64,000 nt of DNA from GCA-2862545 sp047609825 (GCA_047609825.1 JBLFXJ010000002.1:7382-71381), one strand, 5' to 3'; positions 8,605 to 17,324 are shown, counted from the first letter of the stretch. The notes: a model not told the origin generated them from the letters alone. Translations and numbers: made by a program.

Positions 8605-8951
8605 CCGTGGCGCAGTCGGTCTACGGCGTTGCCCGCGGCCCCGCCGAGGAGCAACCCACAGGTGGCGACCAGCCCCCGGTTGTCGTCTGGAAGACGACGT
8701 ACAACGTCTACGATCACCGCGAAGGCCACCAGGGTGAAGAACCCGAACAGCACCTGTCGGTACGGCAGGGTGGTCAGCGTACCGAAGGCGGCGCCGCTGT
8801 TCTGCCGATGCACCATCGACACCCACCCATCGACCAGCGGGATCTGCCCGCCAGCCAGGGCCACGTTCGCCACTACCCAGGCCTTGGTCACCTGGTCGGC
8901 GACGAAGGTGGCCAGGGCCACGAGCACGAACAGCGCGTTCCGGGCGGTCAT
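8406..8951 (-). CDS. lspA: lipoprotein signal peptidase (signal peptidase II)
   Basis: LspA is the membrane aspartyl protease that cleaves the signal peptide after Lgt action. The 181-residue protein has four membrane segments, DQVTKAWV near 19-26, NSGAAFG near 51-57, and the two catalytic Asp motifs GNAVDRLRHGYVTDFI near 107-122 and FNLSDAAI near 146-153. An acidic tail (REDEELDVDEDAA) follows the last helix. It is the first gene of a two-gene unit with lgt, so the two consecutive steps of lipoprotein maturation are paired. TAGGGA lies only six bases before the ATG. Confidence 0.93.
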   Translation of the reverse strand: MTARNALFVLVALATFVADQVTKAWVVANVALAGGQIPLVDGWVSMVHRQNSGAAFGTLTTLPYRQVLFGFFTLVAFAVIVDVVRRLPDDNRGLVATCGLLLGGAAGNAVDRLRHGYVTDFIRLHVDLEPARSWFVGLFGAAELPSFNLSDAAIVAGMGLFIVLFVRLREDEELDVDEDAA

Positions 8952-9084
8952 GCCGCTCCCTACCCCACCCGGGCGGGTCCGGCCGCTCGCGCGCGCGGCT
9001 GCTGCCAGGGGTGCACGCTGGAACAGCCGCGCCCGTGTGCCTGTGTTACCGAGCCCCACCTTCCAGCAAGCTCCGGGAGCACCC

Positions 9085-10773
9085 ATGGAACGTGAGGAGA
9101 TGCCCTGCGACGTGATCTTCGTCGGGGCCGGACCCGCGAACCTGGCAGGCGCCATCCACCTGATGAACCTCATCGAGCAGCACAACACGGCGGTCGAGGC
9201 CGGCTCCAAGGCCGGTGAGGTGCTCGACGAGCCGATGATCGTGGTGCTCGAGAAGGGCTCGGAGGTCGGCGCCCACCAGCTCTCCGGGGCCGTTCTCGAC
9301 CCCCGCGCTCTCGACGAACTCGTGCCCGACTGGCGTGAGCGCGACGACTTCCCCGTGGAGCGTTTCGTCGAGCGCGAGCAGATGGTCTTCCTCACCGAAG
9401 ACGGCCACATCGAGGCGCCGTGGATCCCGCCCGAGCTGATCAACCACGGCAAGCCCATCGTGAGCCTCGGCAAGCTGTGCAAGTGGCTGGCCGAGATCGC
9501 CGAAGAGAAGATGGTCAACGTGTTCCCCGGCTTCGCCGGCGTCGACCTGCTGTGGGATGGCAACGCCGTGGCCGGCGTGCGCTCGGGCGACCAGGGCATC
9601 GGCCCGGACGGCACCCCCAAGGAGGGCGAGTTCGAGCCGGGCATGGACCTGCAGGCCCCGGTCACCATCCTCGGTGAGGGCCCGCGCGGCCACCTCACGC
9701 GTAAGGTCATCCAGCGGCGCCAGCTCGACGCAGACAGCCAGCCGATGATCTACGAGCTCGGCGTGAAGGAAGTACTCGAGCTGCCCGAGGGCAGCGTCAA
9801 GGAGGGCTTCGTCGCCCACACCCTCGGCTTCCCCCTCGATCTCGACACCTTCGGCGGCTCGTTCATCTACACGATGGGCGGCGACAAGGTCTGCATCGGC
9901 CTGCTCGTGGCGCTCGACGCCAAGAACCCGCAGCTCGACGTGCACTACGAGCTCCAGCGGTTCAAGACCCACCCCTACGTCAAGTCCCTGATCGGCGAGG
10001 GCAAGGTGGTGCGCTACGGCGCGAAGGCCGTCACCATCGGCGGCTGGGCCAGCATGCCGCAGCTGTACACAGACGGATGCATGATCGTGGGCGACAGCGC
10101 CAGCTTCCTCAACCCGCTCCGCATCAAGGGCATCCACCTGTCGATGAAGAGCGGGATGCTGGCGGCCGAGGCGGCGTTCGAGGCCATGATCTCCGGCCAT
10201 GCCGGCGCCGCCACCCTGTCGCTGTACAAAGAGCGGCTCGACGCGAGCTGGGTGCGCACGGAGATGGAGCCTGCGAAGAACATGCACTCCAACTTCCGCA
10301 ACGGCTTCGTCGGCGGGTTGGTGCGCACGGGCGTGCAGTACTTCTTCGGCCCCGGCTCCACCACGCGGCCGTTCCACGACGACTACAGGCACGTGGAGAA
10401 GATGTCGACGTACTTCGCGAACCGTCCGGAGGCCGAGCCCGTCGCCTACGACGGCACCTACCTGGTCGATAAGCTCACCGACGTGTACTACTCGGGCACC
10501 AAGCACGAAGAGGCCCAGCCCGCCCACCTCAAGATCATCGACACCGAGGTGTGCGCCACGACCTGCCTCGAGGAGTACGGCAACCCGTGCATCAAGTTCT
10601 GCCCGGCGCAGGTGTACAACATGCGGCCGAATGACGAGACCGGGCGTCTGGAGATGCAGGTGGAGTTCTCCAACTGCGTCCACTGCAAGACCTGCGACAT
10701 CCGCGACCCGTACCAGATCATCACCTGGGTGCCGCCGCAGGGCGGTGGCGGGCCCGAGTACCACACGCTGTAG
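9085..10773 (+). CDS. electron transfer flavoprotein-ubiquinone oxidoreductase
   Basis: ETF-QO passes electrons from reduced ETF (from acyl-CoA and other dehydrogenases) to the quinone pool. The 562-residue length matches the family. An FAD-binding motif (FVGAGPANLAGAI) is near residues 13-25, with Asn where the third Gly usually sits. GAVLDPRAL, GWASMPQLYTDGCMIVGD and FLNPLRIKGIH follow. The C-terminal 4Fe-4S ligands are the Cys of KFCPAQVYNM and the three of NCVHCKTCDIRDP. GGGAG precedes the ATG. No etfA/etfB lies beside it. A strong hairpin follows at 10780. Confidence 0.93.
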   Translation: MEREEMPCDVIFVGAGPANLAGAIHLMNLIEQHNTAVEAGSKAGEVLDEPMIVVLEKGSEVGAHQLSGAVLDPRALDELVPDWRERDDFPVERFVEREQMVFLTEDGHIEAPWIPPELINHGKPIVSLGKLCKWLAEIAEEKMVNVFPGFAGVDLLWDGNAVAGVRSGDQGIGPDGTPKEGEFEPGMDLQAPVTILGEGPRGHLTRKVIQRRQLDADSQPMIYELGVKEVLELPEGSVKEGFVAHTLGFPLDLDTFGGSFIYTMGGDKVCIGLLVALDAKNPQLDVHYELQRFKTHPYVKSLIGEGKVVRYGAKAVTIGGWASMPQLYTDGCMIVGDSASFLNPLRIKGIHLSMKSGMLAAEAAFEAMISGHAGAATLSLYKERLDASWVRTEMEPAKNMHSNFRNGFVGGLVRTGVQYFFGPGSTTRPFHDDYRHVEKMSTYFANRPEAEPVAYDGTYLVDKLTDVYYSGTKHEEAQPAHLKIIDTEVCATTCLEEYGNPCIKFCPAQVYNMRPNDETGRLEMQVEFSNCVHCKTCDIRDPYQIITWVPPQGGGGPEYHTL

Positions 10774-10779
10774 GCGACC

Positions 10780-10809
10780 GGCCGCCTACGCACGATGACG
10801 TAGGCGGCC
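10780..10809 (+). terminator. hairpin terminator after the ETF-QO gene
   Basis: A perfect 11-bp stem (GGCCGCCTACG and its complement) encloses an eight-base loop, starting seven bases after the stop codon. There is no U-tract, as is common in high-GC genomes. Confidence 0.6.
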
Positions 10810-10928
10810 TCGCACTCGTGGTGACACCCATCCCACGCGCACCTGCGTGTGGACCGACTCTGAGCGACCGCCGACCGGCCGCTGGGAGCACGTCCGCGTG
10901 CCCGCACACGTCTGGTCGTGGGCGATGG

Positions 10929-10951
10929 GTCTGGCGTGTCTCTCGCCAGAC
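10929..10951. repeat. inverted repeat in gene-free region
   Basis: GTCTGGCG and its perfect complement are separated by seven bases. Its purpose is unknown; it is not directly behind a gene. Confidence 0.35.
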
Positions 10952-11045
10952 ACCTCGCCGCCATCTCATACCAAACCATTCCGCCCCGCATCGATGCCTA
11001 AGCACACGCTTCGATACCACACCGAGTGGCGCCTCCTGACGTAGG

Positions 11046-11094
11046 GGCAGGGCCCGATCCGGGCGCACACAGCACCGAGCTCGCGGGCCCTGCC
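11046..11094. repeat. long-looped inverted repeat in gene-free region
   Basis: GGCAGGGCCCG at 11046-11056 and its perfect complement at 11084-11094 enclose 27 bases. The long loop is less typical of a terminator and more like a structured RNA or a protein-binding site. Confidence 0.35.
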
Positions 11095-11135
11095 ACAGGT
11101 CCGAGCGCACCAAGCTGTCGCACGAGTCAGGCCGC

Positions 11136-11155
11136 GCTGACCGTCAGTGGTCAGC
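11136..11155 (-). terminator. hairpin behind the VWA lipoprotein gene
   Basis: A 7-bp stem (GCTGACC and its complement) with a six-base loop begins 11 bases past the stop codon of the minus-strand gene ending at 11167. Confidence 0.45.
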
Positions 11156-11166
11156 GTAGTGGCCGC

Positions 11167-12675
11167 TCAGCAGCCGGAGGCGCGGTACTCGACAGTCACG
11201 CGGGCGCCGGCCTCGGGCACCTCGTCGACGCGCACCGCAAGGCGCACGGGATCCCAGGACCAGCCCGTGATCCGCATCCCGTCGACCCACACCGACAGCG
11301 TGTCGACCACCGGCTCCTGGCCGAGCGGGAACAGGTCCACCCCCACCTGGGATGGCACCAGGAGCTCGAGCACGGCCTCGGACAGATCAGGCCCGCACAC
11401 GTCAGCGATCACCCCATCCGTGGCCGCAGCAGCCTCGAGGTAGCCCGTAGCGCCGTCTCCGCAGCTGTGGTTCGCGTCCACCACACCCGACACGTGCAGA
11501 TCCTGCGGATCGGCGAGCCAGCTGCGCAGCTCGTCGACCAGCGGCTCCCACCCGGCCCCGGATTGCTCCGGTTCATCCGACACCACCACCAGCTGCAGCG
11601 GGGAGCCTGGCCGGAGGAACCCGGCGTTGCAGTCCTCCGTCGCCACCACGGCGTCGCGGGCGAGGCCGAGCAGCGCTTCGGTGAGCGCCGAGCCCTCGCC
11701 CTGCATCGCCTCTACGATGCGGGGCCCGAACTCTGGCGTCTCCGGCGTGAACAGCGTGTCGTTGAAGCACGCGCTGATCCCGGTCACAACGCCCACGCGG
11801 AAGTCCGGCGCCAGCTCTGGCAGCGCTGCCACCAGCCCTTCGAAGGCCGCGTGGATGCGCTCGTTATCGTCCCGCATGGAGGCAGAGCGGTCCACGGCGA
11901 GGAGGATGTCGACCGCGCGCACGGCCACGTCGAAGTCCTCCGAGATGTACGGCGACGCCCACACCGCCGACGCCGACACCACCGCCTCGGACCACTCCTG
12001 GGTCAGATCGTTGGTGCGCACCTCGACCGTGCCGACCGCGGCCCCTGAGCGCACCGGCGCATAGCCCACGGGCAATGCCAGCTGTCCACCCGGCACCACC
12101 GTCGCCGGTAGCGACGGAAGCTCACCGACGTACAGCTGGTCGTCTCCTGCCAGCACCACCTCGTACAGCTTCAGATCATGCCCGCCGGTGTTGCTGAGCC
12201 ACACCTCACCGCCCGTCTCCACGCACCCCACCGCGTGCTCACCGAGCTCCATGCCATCGAGCACGGCTACCGGGAGTGACCCGCGTCCTCGCAGCTCGAC
12301 CGTGGACTCGCCAGCGGGAGCATCCGAGCGCACCAGCAGCTCGGCGTTGCGCTTGTAGGGCGCATCCGGCGCGAACCGAACCGACACCGCGAGCTCCTGA
12401 CCGGGACGCAGCGTGACCGGCAGGCGCAGCCCATCCGGTATCCCCCAGGCCGCAGATCCCGACAGCTCCACCCGCCGCACCACCAGGTCCACATCCCCCG
12501 GATTGCGCACCTTCACCGTGCCCCGCGCCGAGTCGCCCTTGTCGCGTTCACCGAGATCGAGGATGGGCGGGTACACCTCCATGGCGTGCACCGGGTCGTC
12601 CGACCTGTGCTGCAGCCCGATGTCGCTGACGCACCCGATCAGGAACGGCAGCGCCGCGACGGCGCTCCACCTCAC
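11167..12675 (-). CDS. lipoprotein with Hydin/ASPM-type Ig-like repeats and a VWA domain
   Basis: The 502-residue protein starts with a lipoprotein signal (FLIGC, lipid Cys near 15). Two 'choice-of-anchor D' Ig-like segments follow (about 35-130, with LDLGERDKGDSARGTVKVRN, and about 140-240). A von Willebrand A domain spans about 250-440 and carries the metal-site motif DRSAS near residue 262. It is probably a cell-surface or periplasmic adhesion or scaffold protein; the partner is unknown. The GTG start overlaps the stop of the upstream gene as GTGA. Such proteins are frequent in Myxococcota. Confidence 0.8.
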   Translation of the reverse strand: MRWSAVAALPFLIGCVSDIGLQHRSDDPVHAMEVYPPILDLGERDKGDSARGTVKVRNPGDVDLVVRRVELSGSAAWGIPDGLRLPVTLRPGQELAVSVRFAPDAPYKRNAELLVRSDAPAGESTVELRGRGSLPVAVLDGMELGEHAVGCVETGGEVWLSNTGGHDLKLYEVVLAGDDQLYVGELPSLPATVVPGGQLALPVGYAPVRSGAAVGTVEVRTNDLTQEWSEAVVSASAVWASPYISEDFDVAVRAVDILLAVDRSASMRDDNERIHAAFEGLVAALPELAPDFRVGVVTGISACFNDTLFTPETPEFGPRIVEAMQGEGSALTEALLGLARDAVVATEDCNAGFLRPGSPLQLVVVSDEPEQSGAGWEPLVDELRSWLADPQDLHVSGVVDANHSCGDGATGYLEAAAATDGVIADVCGPDLSEAVLELLVPSQVGVDLFPLGQEPVVDTLSVWVDGMRITGWSWDPVRLAVRVDEVPEAGARVTVEYRASGC

Positions 12676-13295
12676 AGGCGGCCCCGCACGGGACGTTCGC
12701 CGATGAACCGCTGGAAGTCCATCGCCTCGGTGAACGCCTGGAAGTCATCGGGTCCGAGCAGGTCCTGCACCTCGCGCGCCGAATCCAGGCGGAACTGACG
12801 CATCTCCCGACGCACGCTCGACCACTCGAGCTCGCCGCGGTCCACCCGGTCGAGCACGTCGCTGATCCGCCTCGACGTCAGTTCGAACACCGCCTCGACC
12901 TCCCGCTTGGTCTGGGGATCCCAGCCCGCCTCGAGGGCGTACCCGTCGAGCCGACCGCGGATCTCACTGGCCACGTCGTCCCGGATCTCCCGCCGCGCCA
13001 GGGCGCGCTCCTCGGCATCCGGGATCGCGGGCTCCCTGGCCACATCCGGTCGCTTCGAGCGCTCTGGGAGAGGCTCGGCGACCCGCTTGACGGTCGCGAC
13101 GCGCCTCCGCTCCCGACGCGGCTCGTCAGTCACCGCAGCGGGCTGCGGCCGCGGGGAAGGCACGGCCACCGCAGCGGGCGGCGAGACGACCGGCGCATCG
13201 CCGATATCCGGCATGAACGCCCACATCAACGAGAGGACCCCGACCACGATCGCCCCGACAGCACCACCGACAACGCGTGCATTGTCCACCGACAT
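12672..13295 (-). CDS. membrane-anchored coiled-coil protein of unknown function
   Basis: The 207-residue protein has one N-terminal membrane helix (about 8-28), a Pro/Arg-rich linker, and a charged, helical C-terminal half. The helical spacing loosely resembles periplasmic Spy/CpxP-like sensors, but no diagnostic LTxxQ motif is visible, so no function is assigned. An ATG at 13319 would overlap the ribA end. The ATG at 13295 places the membrane helix close to the N-terminus. The gene lies between ribA and the VWA lipoprotein with which it overlaps (GTGA), probably one transcript. Confidence 0.6.
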   Translation of the reverse strand: MSVDNARVVGGAVGAIVVGVLSLMWAFMPDIGDAPVVSPPAAVAVPSPRPQPAAVTDEPRRERRRVATVKRVAEPLPERSKRPDVAREPAIPDAEERALARREIRDDVASEIRGRLDGYALEAGWDPQTKREVEAVFELTSRRISDVLDRVDRGELEWSSVRREMRQFRLDSAREVQDLLGPDDFQAFTEAMDFQRFIGERPVRGRL

Positions 13296-13299
13296 GCGT

Positions 13300-13962
13300 T
13301 CAACGGGACCCGTCGCCAACGAGCGTCAGGGCCTCACCGAACCGCAGGAGGTGCCCCGAGCGGGCAGCCTTGGTCTTGAGGTAGTGCTCGTTGTGCGGGT
13401 TGGTCGGGAGCTCGTGGGCGACACGCTCGGAGACCACGGCGCCATAGCGGCGCAGCTGAGAGACCTTTCGCGGGTTGTTCGTCATCAGCCGCACGCTCAC
13501 CACGCCGAGCAGCTCCAGCATGTTCGCGCAGATCAGGTAGTCGCGCTGATCGTCCTGGAACCCGAGCGCCAGGTTGGCCTCCACCGTGTCGAGACCCTGG
13601 TCCTGCAGCGCATAGGCCCGGATCTTGTTCGTCAGGCCGATTCCGCGGCCCTCCTGCCGCATGTACAGCACGATGCCCTGGCCTTCGGCCTCGAGGCGCC
13701 GCATGGCGTGCTCGAGCTGATCGCGACAGTCGCAACGGAGGGAGCCGAGCGCATCTCCCGTCAAGCACTCGGAGTGCACACGGCAGAGCACGTCGCTCTC
13801 GCCCTGGACCTCACCCTTCACGATGGCCACATGTTCCTTGCCGTCGTACGCGTTCTCGAACGCCACGATCCGGAAGGTGCCAAACCGAGACGGTAGCGCC
13901 GCCTCCGCCACGAGACCAAGCGACACGTCAACCGTGCGGCGTGTCTGAGCGACAGTCTGCAT
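13300..13962 (-). CDS. ribA: GTP cyclohydrolase II
   Basis: RibA opens GTP to 2,5-diamino-6-ribosylamino-4-pyrimidinone 5-phosphate, the first step of riboflavin synthesis. The 220-residue protein has the length of stand-alone RibA, without a fused RibB domain. It carries the zinc ligands in CLTGDALGSLRCDCRDQL near 66-83, RQEGRGIGL near 103-111 and the C-terminal MTNNPRKV motif. The ATG at 13962 is chosen over 13980 because GAGGAG lies ten bases upstream. No FMN riboswitch could be recognised in the leader, and no other rib genes are nearby. Confidence 0.92.
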   Translation of the reverse strand: MQTVAQTRRTVDVSLGLVAEAALPSRFGTFRIVAFENAYDGKEHVAIVKGEVQGESDVLCRVHSECLTGDALGSLRCDCRDQLEHAMRRLEAEGQGIVLYMRQEGRGIGLTNKIRAYALQDQGLDTVEANLALGFQDDQRDYLICANMLELLGVVSVRLMTNNPRKVSQLRRYGAVVSERVAHELPTNPHNEHYLKTKAARSGHLLRFGEALTLVGDGSR

Positions 13963-13989
13963 TGGGGGTGAACTCCTCATTCCACAACA

Positions 13990-13995
13990 ACACTA
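13990..13995 (-). promoter_or_regulatory. putative -10 element of ribA
   Basis: On the minus strand the sequence is TAGTGT, 27 bases before the ATG at 13962. Confidence 0.45.
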
Positions 13996-14239
13996 ACGAC
14001 GGGCCTGGTTTCGGCGAGCGGAAAGCGACAGCCCGGGACATTTGAACAGGTTCTGCGCAACAGATGCCCGCTTTCCTGTCATGCAAAAGCTGCTCATGCC
14101 GACTCGCTTCACGGGTCCGGCGCGGACTGTACACCTCAGAACCACCCATCCCGCGCGCCCAGCGCTGGCCACGGCGGTCGACGCCCCGTGAACGACCGGT
14201 GATCGCCGACTTCAGCCTTGTCGCGCCGTGTTGCGTGCC

Positions 14240-14245
14240 TACCCT
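14240..14245 (+). promoter_or_regulatory. putative -10 element
   Basis: TACCCT lies 21 bases before the GTG at 14267. TTGTCG sits 16 bases upstream as a fair -35. GCGGAGG lies between the hexamer and the start. Confidence 0.55.
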
Positions 14246-14266
14246 GACCCCTCACGCGGAGGCACG

Positions 14267-15268
14267 GTGCAGATCCTAGTCGTCGGAGCCGGCGCGGTCG
14301 GCCAGACCTATGGCTACCACCTGCAGCGGGGCGGGGCGGAGCTGTCGTTCTTCGTCCGTGACAAGTACGCCGACGATGTGCGGGCCGGCTTCACGCTCTA
14401 CCCGCTGAATGGCGGCGACCCAGTGCGGCTCGATGGTGCACGGCCGGTCACCACCGCGGCGGAGGTGGCGCAGGTCCAGTGGGACCAGGTCTGGCTCGCC
14501 GTGTCCTCTCCAGCCCTCCGAGGCCAATGGCTGGCCGACCTTCTCGCGGCCGCCCCCGGCGCGGTGGTCGTGCTCCTCACACCCGGGTCCGACGACGTAG
14601 AGCTGCTCCAGCAGTACATCCACGGTGAGCGATTGGTGCGCGGGATGATCTCCCTCATCGCGTACCAGGCGCCCCTCCCCGGCGAGACGCGCTTCGCCGA
14701 TCCAGGCCTCGCGTTCTGGTTTCCGCCTCGCGGTCCATCGCCCTTCTCCGGGCAGCGCGCCGGCGAGGTGGTGGCCGCGCTCACCGCCGGCGGGCAGCCG
14801 GCGAAGGTCACGGCCGATGTGAGCGCGAGCGCAAATCAAGGCAGTGCGATGCTGATGCCGATCCTCCTCGGGCTGGAAGGCGCGGGGTGGATCTGGGCGA
14901 ACTTCCGGGCCGGCGATCGACTGTCCCGCGCGGCCGCCGGTGCCAGGGAGGCGATGGTGATCGCCGCTCGGGTGCACGGAGGCTCCCCGCCGCGCGCCCG
15001 GTTCGCCCTCCGCCCCCTCGCCCTGCGCGTTCTGCTCTGGCTCGCACCGAAGGTGCTGCCACTCGACATCGAGGTCTACCTCGCCTACCACTTCGTCAAG
15101 GTCGGCCACCAGACGCGGGTGCACGTGCGACAGTACATCACCGCGGGGCGCGACAAAGGGCTCCCGACGACCGCCCTCGAGGCGTTGCTCGCCGGGGTGC
15201 ACGACGACGCTGGTGACGCCACCGCGGTCGCAGCATCCGTTCTCGCCCGTCGGTCGGGGCTCGGCTGA
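14267..15268 (+). CDS. ketopantoate reductase-like (PanE/ApbA family) NADP-dependent reductase
   Basis: The 333-residue protein starts with a Rossmann motif (ILVVGAGAVGQTYGYHL, residues 3-19) of the ApbA/PanE family, and WLAVSSPAL follows where these proteins bind the nicotinamide. The C-terminal helical domain is more divergent. PanE makes pantoate for coenzyme A, but many members act on other 2-keto acids, so the substrate is left open. GTG at 14267 follows GCGGAGG; the longer frame from 14228 lacks such a site. Confidence 0.75.
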   Translation: MQILVVGAGAVGQTYGYHLQRGGAELSFFVRDKYADDVRAGFTLYPLNGGDPVRLDGARPVTTAAEVAQVQWDQVWLAVSSPALRGQWLADLLAAAPGAVVVLLTPGSDDVELLQQYIHGERLVRGMISLIAYQAPLPGETRFADPGLAFWFPPRGPSPFSGQRAGEVVAALTAGGQPAKVTADVSASANQGSAMLMPILLGLEGAGWIWANFRAGDRLSRAAAGAREAMVIAARVHGGSPPRARFALRPLALRVLLWLAPKVLPLDIEVYLAYHFVKVGHQTRVHVRQYITAGRDKGLPTTALEALLAGVHDDAGDATAVAASVLARRSGLG

Positions 15269-15288
15269 TAGGCGGATTTCGTCCGGCA

Positions 15289-15579
15289 TCAGCGCGATTT
15301 TTTGGCGCACCGCTTGGCCGTGGCCTGGACCATCGACGGGTCGGGACCGTCCTTGACGAGGTCCGCGAGCTGGCCAGGGGTGAGCTTGCCAACGATCTCG
15401 TCGGCCACGCACGCGCACACCTTGTCCTCGGTGCCAGCCGGCAGATCACGCCCGAGCTTGGTGCACGCCTGCATCGCCTTCGCCCGGGCCGCGACCCGCA
15501 CGTCTTGCTGCAGCCCGTCGATAGCGCCCGCACACGCCAGGAGACAGGCACCCGTCACTGCCAGGACCAGCCGCCGCAT
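15289..15579 (-). CDS. small Cys-containing lipoprotein
   Basis: The 96-residue protein has a lipoprotein signal ending in LLAC (near residues 13-16). The mature part is helical and carries a Cys pair in VCACVADEIVGKL, a pattern seen in small uncharacterised secreted proteins of Myxococcota. GGAGG five bases upstream selects the ATG at 15579 over codons further upstream. The role is unknown. It is divergent from the Thr-Gly-repeat lipoprotein gene 50 bases away. Confidence 0.65.
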   Translation of the reverse strand: MRRLVLAVTGACLLACAGAIDGLQQDVRVAARAKAMQACTKLGRDLPAGTEDKVCACVADEIVGKLTPGQLADLVKDGPDPSMVQATAKRCAKKSR

Positions 15580-15629
15580 CGCCACCTCCATCTGAGGAGA
15601 TAGTTGCATATCGAGATCGGGAAGATGCG

Positions 15630-17324
15630 ATGCGGTGGCTGATCTGGCTGTTCCTTGCGGGGTGCGCGGGCGCGGACAAGCTCGGCGACACGGCGCTGGC
15701 CTCCACGGTCCCCACGGGCACCGGCGGCACGGCCACGGGCGGCACGGCCACGGGCGGCGGCACGGGAACGCAGACGGGAACGCAGACGGGGACCGGCACG
15801 GGGACGGCCACAGCCACGGGCACCGGGACCGCCACGGGAACGGCCACCGGGACCGGGACGGCCACCGGGACCGCCACCGGAACGGGGACCGCCACGGGAA
15901 CGGGAACAGGGACCGGAACGGCCACCGGAACTGCGACGGGGACCGCCACCGGAACGGGGACCGCCACGGGAACGGGAACAGGGACCGGAACGGCCACCGG
16001 AACTGCGACGGGGACCGCCACCGGAACGGGGACCGCCACGGGAACAGGGACCGGAACGGCCACCGGGACCACCACCACGCCCACCGACCTCGATGGGGAC
16101 GGCTACTCGATCGCCGACGGTGACTGTCACGATGGCGATCCGTCCATCTACCCGGGAGCCCCGACGATCCCGTGCGACGGCTTCGACAACGACTGCGACC
16201 CCCTGTCCTGGGAGCCCGCAGCCGTTCAGCTCTCGGGCCTGCCGATGCCGTCTCTGGAGGCCGCCCTGGGCGCAGCGCGCGCCGGCGACACGGTCACCCT
16301 CTGTGAGGGGCTCCACGAGCCAGGAGGGCCCCTCTCGGTGCCCGCAGGCATCACCGTCGAGGGCTTGGCAGGTCGGGGCTACACGGTGCTCCGCGACACG
16401 GTGCTGCTCGCGTCCGCGGGCGACCCCACCCTGATCACCGGCCTGACGCTCACCGGGGGAGCGGGCCTACGGGTCGACGGCGACACCTATGGCGGCGCGT
16501 TGTACCTCGCGGACCGCGCCTCGGTGCGGGTCGAGGCCTCCGAGGTCATCGACAGCACCGCCGGCCACGGCGGTGGAATCTGGGTCGGCTCGGATGCATC
16601 GCTCGTGCTGGATGACACCGATGTGGAGCGCTGCTCGGGCGACCCCGACGGCGCGATCATCTCGGAGGGAGGCGGCATCGCCACCGGCGACCGCGCTGTG
16701 ATCACCCTGCTCGACTCCAACGTCGAGCGCAACGACGCACAGCGGTGCGGCGGCATCGCCCTAGGCGACGACGTCGTCGTCGATGGTGAAGAAGCACAGA
16801 TCGCCTCGAACGAAGCCACGTCCCTGGGCGGCGGCGGAGTGTGCGCCGACGGCGGAGCGCGGTTCGTCGGCGTCGACATCGTGCTCAACGCCGCTCCGAA
16901 TGTGGGCGGCGGGATCACGGGCGAAGACCTTGTGTTCGAGGACCTCACCATCCGCGACAACCGCAGCGGACTGTCCGGGGGCGGCATCGACGCCCGCGGC
17001 ATCGTCGACCTGACCCGGGTCATCCTCGAAGACAACCACGGCGGGATCGACGGCGGCGGCCTCAACCTCACCTTCGAGGACTCCATCGCCACCCTGACCG
17101 ACTGCGTCGTGTCGTTGAACGAGGCGGAGTTCTTCGCGGCGGATGGCGGCGGCGTCCTGCTCGACCGCTCCACGCTGATCTCGGTCGCCACGGACTGGAG
17201 CTTCGGCGGCACGGACAACGAGCCGGCCGACGTAGCGCTGAATTGGGACGGCCGCTCGTTCAGCTGGGAGCGCATCACGTCGTTCACCTGCTTCGACGAC
17301 CCCGCAGGCGGCAGCTGCGATTGA
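15630..17324 (+). CDS. lipoprotein with Thr-Gly repeat stalk, MopE motif and right-handed beta-helix
   Basis: The 564-residue protein has a lipoprotein signal (LFLAGC near residues 7-12). Residues about 30-148 are almost only Thr, Gly and Ala in a repeating pattern, probably an extended stalk. A MopE-type metal-binding motif follows (DGDGYSIADGDCHDGD then FDNDCD, near 154-190). The rest is a right-handed parallel beta-helix with many GGG turns and repeated Asp/Asn ladders. It is probably displayed at the cell surface. The DNA of the stalk contains 72-bp repeats, so stalk length may vary. The start codon follows a lipobox-type signal; no strong ribosome site is seen. Confidence 0.8.
   Translation: MRWLIWLFLAGCAGADKLGDTALASTVPTGTGGTATGGTATGGGTGTQTGTQTGTGTGTATATGTGTATGTATGTGTATGTATGTGTATGTGTGTGTATGTATGTATGTGTATGTGTGTGTATGTATGTATGTGTATGTGTGTATGTTTTPTDLDGDGYSIADGDCHDGDPSIYPGAPTIPCDGFDNDCDPLSWEPAAVQLSGLPMPSLEAALGAARAGDTVTLCEGLHEPGGPLSVPAGITVEGLAGRGYTVLRDTVLLASAGDPTLITGLTLTGGAGLRVDGDTYGGALYLADRASVRVEASEVIDSTAGHGGGIWVGSDASLVLDDTDVERCSGDPDGAIISEGGGIATGDRAVITLLDSNVERNDAQRCGGIALGDDVVVDGEEAQIASNEATSLGGGGVCADGGARFVGVDIVLNAAPNVGGGITGEDLVFEDLTIRDNRSGLSGGGIDARGIVDLTRVILEDNHGGIDGGGLNLTFEDSIATLTDCVVSLNEAEFFAADGGGVLLDRSTLISVATDWSFGGTDNEPADVALNWDGRSFSWERITSFTCFDDPAGGSCD
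15869..16070 (+). repeat. 72-bp tandem repeat inside the Thr-Gly stalk
   Basis: Two consecutive 72-bp copies (15869-15940 and 15941-16012) are identical by eye, and a third copy from 16013 lacks six bases. Each unit encodes 24 residues of Thr/Gly/Ala. All length changes are multiples of three, so the frame is kept. Confidence 0.8.

Larger units (their letters stand above)
10774..11166. other. 393-base gene-free region with several hairpins
   Basis: No reading frame here has convincing codon bias. Four inverted repeats are present: the terminator at 10780-10809, an 8-bp stem at 10929-10951, an 11-bp stem at 11046-11056 pairing with 11084-11094, and a 7-bp stem at 11136-11155. The middle is less GC-rich than its surroundings. 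It could hold a small RNA or simply back-to-back terminators; nothing matches a known RNA family. Confidence 0.4.
13963..14266. other. 304-base divergent promoter region between ribA and the PanE-like gene
   Basis: The region holds -10-like hexamers for each side (minus strand 13990-13995, plus strand 14240-14245). I see no reading frame with coding character and no conserved RNA element. The sequence around 14040-14090 is lower in GC than the surrounding genes. Confidence 0.5.

Noticed and set aside
9046..10764. 572-residue open frame antisense to the ETF-QO gene
   Set aside because: It has no recognisable motif, is rich in Val, Gly, Glu and His as expected of a complement frame, and the ETF-QO gene accounts for the region.
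13963..14266. FMN riboswitch upstream of ribA
   Set aside because: The conserved FMN element core could not be found on the minus strand of this leader.
15869..16070. CRISPR array
   Set aside because: The repeats are directly adjacent without unique spacers and lie inside a coding frame.
15446..16084. Val-Pro-Ala repeat protein on the minus strand
   Set aside because: It is only the complement of the Thr-Gly repeat, and the plus-strand frame has the lipoprotein signal and downstream domains.
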